The notes beneath the pieces were generated by a model. That model had not been told where the DNA came from. It ran no database searches and was given only the letters and a program-made list of their open reading frames with translations. 5,378 nt of DNA from Thermaceae bacterium. GTDB lineage: Bacteria > Deinococcota > Deinococci > Deinococcales > Marinithermaceae. Location: contig JALVWZ010000003.1 in assembly GCA_027023115.1 (NCBI GenBank), positions 1-5,378 on the forward strand. The letters run 5' to 3'. Positions 1-5,378 of the stretch are shown in pieces. A program made the position numbers and the translations under genes. Numbering within the stretch: the stretch's first letter is position 1; each line of letters begins with the position of its first letter.

Positions 1-1
1 G

Positions 2-1096
2 GGCATGAAGGTGATTTTGGACGGCGTGTTCAACCATAGCGGCCGCGGGTTCTTCGCTTTCAACCACCTGCTCGAGAACGGCCCCGCCAGCCCCTACCGC
101 GACTGGTACTACGTCAAGGGTTTTCCCCTGCGCGCCTATGGGGGCAAGCCCAATTACGCCGCTTGGTGGGATAACCCGGAGCTGCCCAAGCTGCGGATCG
201 AAACCCCGGCAGTGCGCGACTACCTGCTAACGGTGGCCGAGTACTGGATCCGTTTTGGCGCCGATGGCTGGCGGCTGGACGTGCCCGAGGAGATAAAGGA
301 CATGGAGTTTTGGGCGGCCTTCCGCGAGCGCGTCAAGAACGCCAACCCGGAGGCCTACATCGTCGGCGAGATCTGGCACCCGGCTCCCGACTGGACGGTT
401 CCCCGAGGCCCTTTCGACGCGGTGATGAACTACCCTTTGGGCCGGGGGGTTCTTGGCTTCGTCGGCTCCACCGAGCTCGACCGGGCGCTGGCGGCGCAAA
501 GCGGTCTGGGCGAGCTGCCCAACCTGGACGGCGGCGGCTGGCTGGACTGGACGGAAAAGATCCTCGGCGCCTATCCGGACGAGGTGAACCGCCTGCAGCT
601 AAACATGCTTACCAGCCACGACACGCCCCGGCTGCTAACGATGATGCGCGGTGACGCTTCCCGCGCGGCGCTGGCGCTGGAGCTGCTCTTTACTCTGCCT
701 GGGGCGCCCAACGTCTACTACGGCGAGGAAATCGGACTGCCCGGCGGGCACGACCCCGACAACCGCCGCGCCTTTCCCTGGGACGACCGGACGGCCTGGA
801 ACGAGGAGATCCGGCGGCGGGTGCAGGCGATTTCGCGCGTGCGTGCCGAACTGCCGCTGGAAGGCGCTGCTTTCGAGCAGGTAATGGCTGCTGGCAACCG
901 GGTGGCCTTTGCGCGCGGAAGTGACGTTCTGGTGACCGTCAACGCCGCGACGGAGCCCTGGCGGCTGCGACTTCCCTGCCGCGGTGAAGGGGAGTGGCGG
1001 GGGCGGCTCTACGGCGGAACCCTGAGCTGCGACGCCGGCGGCCTAGGCGGCTTCGATCTGGCGGGGATGAACCTCGAGGTTTGGCGGCGCAACTAG
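2..1096 (+). CDS. GH13 alpha-amylase-family glycosidase (neopullulanase/cyclomaltodextrinase-like), 5' truncated
   Basis: Retaining glycoside hydrolase that should cleave alpha-1,4 (perhaps also alpha-1,6) bonds in maltooligosaccharides, cyclodextrins or pullulan. Only the last 364 codons are in the window. The frame is open at base 2, and the ATG at 5 is internal because it lies just before conserved region I. Numbering from that Met, the GH13 regions appear in order: DGVFNH (6-11); GWRLD (88-92) with D92 as expected nucleophile; GEIWH (121-125) with E122 as acid/base; SHD (204-206) with D206 as transition-state stabiliser. NVYYGEEIGL and DPDNRRAFPW (236-260) are typical of the neopullulanase/cyclomaltodextrinase branch. 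Region V reads LPKLR (60-64) where that branch usually has MPKLN. Residues from about 290 form a short beta-rich domain C. The missing part would hold the first barrel strands and perhaps an N-terminal CBM34-type domain. No signal peptide can be judged. GH13 membership is sure; exact substrate is not. Confidence 0.93.
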   Translation, partial: GMKVILDGVFNHSGRGFFAFNHLLENGPASPYRDWYYVKGFPLRAYGGKPNYAAWWDNPELPKLRIETPAVRDYLLTVAEYWIRFGADGWRLDVPEEIKDMEFWAAFRERVKNANPEAYIVGEIWHPAPDWTVPRGPFDAVMNYPLGRGVLGFVGSTELDRALAAQSGLGELPNLDGGGWLDWTEKILGAYPDEVNRLQLNMLTSHDTPRLLTMMRGDASRAALALELLFTLPGAPNVYYGEEIGLPGGHDPDNRRAFPWDDRTAWNEEIRRRVQAISRVRAELPLEGAAFEQVMAAGNRVAFARGSDVLVTVNAATEPWRLRLPCRGEGEWRGRLYGGTLSCDAGGLGGFDLAGMNLEVWRRN

Positions 1097-1121
1097 CGGG
1101 TGTGCGTTTCCGCTACCCGCT
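1095..1121 (+). terminator. Hairpin starting in the amylase stop codon, no U-tract
   Basis: AGCGGGT (1095-1101) pairs perfectly with ACCCGCT (1115-1121). An inner GCG (1104-1106) can pair with CGC (1111-1113) around a TTTC loop. The stem starts on the last two bases of the TAG stop. It is followed by ACCCCC, not by a T-run, so it is not a classic intrinsic terminator. It could act as a weak terminator or as a 3' end stabiliser for the amylase mRNA. Confidence 0.45.
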
Positions 1122-1130
1122 ACCCCCAAC

Positions 1131-1200
1131 GAGTGGTATATTGAGGTTCGTGCACAACCAGATGTTGTGTTAAATCGGTGTTAAAAACAAAGGCTTTATT
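1131..1200 (+). promoter_or_regulatory. Probable nrdJ promoter region
   Basis: This is the AT-richest stretch between the amylase gene and nrdJ, in otherwise GC-rich DNA. Two -10-like hexamers are visible: TATATT (1137-1142), five of six to TATAAT, and TTAAAT (1170-1175). TTCGTG (1147-1152) lies exactly 17 bp before TTAAAT but matches the -35 consensus poorly. No pair is convincing, so the region is called as promoter-bearing without choosing a start site. The leader is under about 80 nt in either case, too short for a cobalamin riboswitch. Confidence 0.45.
1153..1169. promoter_or_regulatory. 17-bp dyad, candidate operator (NrdR-box-like)
   Basis: CACAAC (1153-1158) and GTTGTG (1164-1169) are perfect inverted arms around a 5-bp spacer. 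The overlapping 16-mer at 1155-1170 keeps the most conserved C, A, A, T, T and G positions of the NrdR box as I recall it (acaCwAtATaTwGtgt), about 11 of 16 overall. NrdR is the usual repressor of bacterial ribonucleotide reductase genes. NrdR boxes normally come in pairs about three helical turns apart, and I find no good second copy. Binding by another dimeric regulator is equally possible. Confidence 0.4.
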
Positions 1201-1208
1201 CGTTATCC

Positions 1209-1218
1209 GGGGGAGAGG
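1209..1218 (+). promoter_or_regulatory. nrdJ ribosome binding site
   Basis: A purine-rich GGGGGAGAGG sits 6 bases before the ATG at 1225. There is an in-frame TAA at 1171-1173 and no ATG, GTG or TTG between it and 1225, which fixes the nrdJ start. Confidence 0.8.
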
Positions 1219-1224
1219 TTCATC

Positions 1225-4095
<2,871 letters not shown>

Positions 4096-4112
4096 CTATA
4101 AGTTTGGATGTG

Positions 4113-4138
4113 CACGGGGCGGCTTTGGCCGCCCCGTG
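4113..4138 (+). terminator. Intrinsic terminator of nrdJ
   Basis: An 11-bp perfect GC-rich stem, CACGGGGCGGC (4113-4123) with GCCGCCCCGTG (4128-4138), closes a TTTG loop. The T-rich GTTTGTT follows at 4139-4145. It starts 17 bases after the nrdJ stop and separates nrdJ from glnS. Confidence 0.9.
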
Positions 4139-4165
4139 GTTTGTTAAAAGTCTTTGTCCGGCCGG

Positions 4166-4179
4166 GTAACGACCGTTAC
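4166..4179. promoter_or_regulatory. 14-bp palindrome in the nrdJ-glnS gap, candidate operator
   Basis: GTAACG (4166-4171) and CGTTAC (4174-4179) are perfect inverted arms around a 2-bp centre. GGTAAC recurs at 4275-4280, overlapping the putative glnS -10 element. The arms are too short and the loop too tight for an RNA hairpin, so a protein-binding site is more likely. The regulator is unknown. Confidence 0.3.
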
Positions 4180-4276
4180 TGGAGGAGCCCCGACGTCTAG
4201 CGGCTGCGGTAGAGACGCCAGCCGGATTCGCCTAGCTCGTTTCGCAAACCCGCGGTCTGGTTAGCGGGGGAGCCGG
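4180..4276 (+). other. Noncoding gap before glnS with weak inverted repeats
   Basis: No coding signal is seen here. GGAGGAG (4181-4187) resembles a ribosome binding site but no start codon follows at a useful distance. CGGCTG (4201-4206) pairs with CAGCCG (4219-4224), and an overlapping CGTCT (4194-4198) with AGACG (4213-4217). These two pairings exclude each other. I considered a tRNA because of GGATTCG at 4224-4230, but no cloverleaf can be built. Confidence 0.4.
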
Positions 4277-4282
4277 TAACAT
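4277..4282 (+). promoter_or_regulatory. glnS: Candidate -10 element for a leaderless glnS transcript
   Basis: TAACAT fits the TANNNT -10 pattern and ends 6 bases before the glnS ATG at 4289, which would put the transcription start on the A of the start codon. Leaderless mRNAs with this arrangement are common in Deinococcus. No convincing -35 hexamer lies upstream. The only Shine-Dalgarno-like run, GGGGGAG (4266-4272), is 16 bases from the ATG, further than a working site would normally be. Confidence 0.45.
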
Positions 4283-4288
4283 AAGCCT

Positions 4289-5378
4289 ATGTCCGTTTCG
4301 CGCATTCCCCCGGACTCCGAGCGTCTGGTTCCGCCCAACTTCATTACCGAGATCATCGACGAAGACCTTCGGTCCGGAAAGTATGAGACGATAGTCACCC
4401 GCTTTCCGCCCGAGCCCAACGGCTTTCCCCACATCGGTCACGCCATCGCCAGCTTCATCGACTGCGGCATAGCCCGCGACTACCGGGGGCGCTGCCACCT
4501 GCGCATGGACGACACCAACCCGCTCACCGAAGAAATGCGTTACGTCGAGGCCATCAAGCGCGACATGGCCTGGCTGGGCTGGGACTGGGGCGAGCACTTC
4601 TACTTTGCCTCCGACTACTACGAGCGCCTCTACGAAATGGCCGAGCAGCTCATCAAGGAGGGCAAGGCCTACGTGGACTCGCTCAGCGAAGAAGAGATCC
4701 GCGCCTACCGGGGCACCGCCCACGAACCCGGCCGGCCCAGTCCCTACCGCGACCGCCCGGTAGAGGAGAACCTGGACCTCTTCCGGCGCATGGCGGCCGG
4801 GGAGTTTGCGGAGGGGACGCACGTGCTCAGGGCCAAGATCGACATGAGCGCGGCCAACATGAAGCTGCGCGACCCCATCCTCTACCGCATCCTCAAGGCG
4901 GAGCACTACCGCACCGGCGACCGCTGGCAGGTCTACCCGATGTACGACTTTGCCCACCCGCTTTCCGACTACCTCGAGGGCGTGACCCACTCGCTGTGTT
5001 CGTCGGAGTTCATCGACAACCGCGCGGTCTACGACTGGCTGGTGGAGAACCTGGCCGGCAAGTGCGACCTGCCCGAGTGGCCGCGGCCGAAGCAGATCGA
5101 GTTTGGCCGCCGCAGCCTCGAGTACACCGTGGTCAGCAAGCGCAAGCTGATCCAGCTGGTCGAACGCGGCTTGGTGGAGGGCTGGGACGACCCGCGCCTG
5201 CCCACGCTGGCGGGCCTGCGCCGGCGTGGGGTGCGCCCCCAGGCGCTCATTGCCTTTGCCCGCAAGGTGGGCATCAGCCGCACCGACCGCACCGTCGACA
5301 TCGCCCTTTTGGAGTGGGCCGTTCGCGACGACCTCAACCCCATCGCGCCGCGGGTGATGGCGGTGACCGAGCCGCTCA
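4289..5378 (+). CDS. glnS: Glutaminyl-tRNA synthetase, 3' truncated
   Basis: Class I aminoacyl-tRNA synthetase that charges tRNA-Gln with glutamine in the cytoplasm. The first 363 residues are present and the frame is open at the window end. Landmarks are PEPNG (41-45) leading into HIGH (48-51); DDTNP (74-78); LRAKIDM (180-186); YPMYDFAH (216-223); SLCSSEF (235-241); and SKRKL (283-287), the KMSKS-equivalent loop. This set, including the tyrosine and DFAH residues of the glutamine pocket, is the GlnRS pattern rather than GluRS. The residues around HIGH (PHIGHAIA) differ from the common LHIGHAKS, and the KMSKS loop has V for M (VVSKRK). The start is fixed by an in-frame TAA at 4277-4279 with no other start codon after it. 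The rest of the anticodon-binding domain, and any C-terminal YqeY/GatB-like extension as in Deinococcus GlnRS, would lie beyond the window. Confidence 0.95.
   Translation, partial: MSVSRIPPDSERLVPPNFITEIIDEDLRSGKYETIVTRFPPEPNGFPHIGHAIASFIDCGIARDYRGRCHLRMDDTNPLTEEMRYVEAIKRDMAWLGWDWGEHFYFASDYYERLYEMAEQLIKEGKAYVDSLSEEEIRAYRGTAHEPGRPSPYRDRPVEENLDLFRRMAAGEFAEGTHVLRAKIDMSAANMKLRDPILYRILKAEHYRTGDRWQVYPMYDFAHPLSDYLEGVTHSLCSSEFIDNRAVYDWLVENLAGKCDLPEWPRPKQIEFGRRSLEYTVVSKRKLIQLVERGLVEGWDDPRLPTLAGLRRRGVRPQALIAFARKVGISRTDRTVDIALLEWAVRDDLNPIAPRVMAVTEPL

Noticed and set aside
5..7. ATG at 5 as the true start of the glycosidase
   Set aside because: The codon before it is open and in frame. A GH13 enzyme cannot begin at conserved region I, because the preceding barrel strands would be missing; the gene is cut by the window edge.
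1097..1224. Cobalamin riboswitch ahead of nrdJ
   Set aside because: This would be expected for some B12-related genes, but the gap is only 128 bases, part of it taken by the amylase hairpin, and no B12-box-like sequence is visible.
4181..4235. Possible tRNA or small ORF after nrdJ
   Set aside because: GGATTCG resembles a T-loop, but no acceptor, D or T stems can be paired. The GGAGGAG run is not followed by a usable start codon.
4232..4990. A 252-codon minus-strand frame over glnS
   Set aside because: It is a shadow of glnS, whose + frame carries all the GlnRS motifs across the same bases.

Overview
The window is GC-rich bacterial DNA carrying three genes, all on the + strand. A GH13 alpha-amylase-family glycosidase has lost its 5' end at the window edge. 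A complete 956-residue adenosylcobalamin-dependent (class II) ribonucleotide reductase, nrdJ, follows. A glutaminyl-tRNA synthetase, glnS, runs off the 3' end. The strong G/C third-position bias, a possible leaderless promoter in front of glnS, and this style of NrdJ and GH13 protein suggest a member of the Deinococcota (Thermus/Oceanithermus/Deinococcus-like). That placement is an inference from protein style, not from a search.

Layout. Positions 2-1096 are the C-terminal part of a neopullulanase/cyclomaltodextrinase-like enzyme with all its catalytic residues. Positions 1097-1224 form a short AT-richer intergenic segment. It begins with a hairpin that starts inside the amylase stop codon, then holds a perfect 6-bp-arm dyad that partly resembles an NrdR box, and ends in a strong ribosome binding site. 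Positions 1225-4095 are nrdJ, closed by a textbook hairpin terminator at 4113-4138. Positions 4139-4288 are noncoding: they hold a 14-bp palindrome, two weaker inverted repeats and, directly before glnS, a TANNNT element placed so that the transcript could begin at the ATG. Positions 4289-5378 are glnS, with the catalytic domain and the start of the anticodon-binding region.

The three genes have unrelated jobs: oligosaccharide breakdown, deoxyribonucleotide synthesis and aminoacylation. Each gap carries its own signals, so they look like separate transcription units rather than an operon. No mobile element, CRISPR array, tRNA or rRNA is visible. I see no clearly new multi-gene system. The points most worth a second look are the roughly 110-residue insertion in NrdJ that repeats an HPDVxDF motif found later in the same protein, the operator-like dyad before nrdJ, and the possible leaderless start of glnS.
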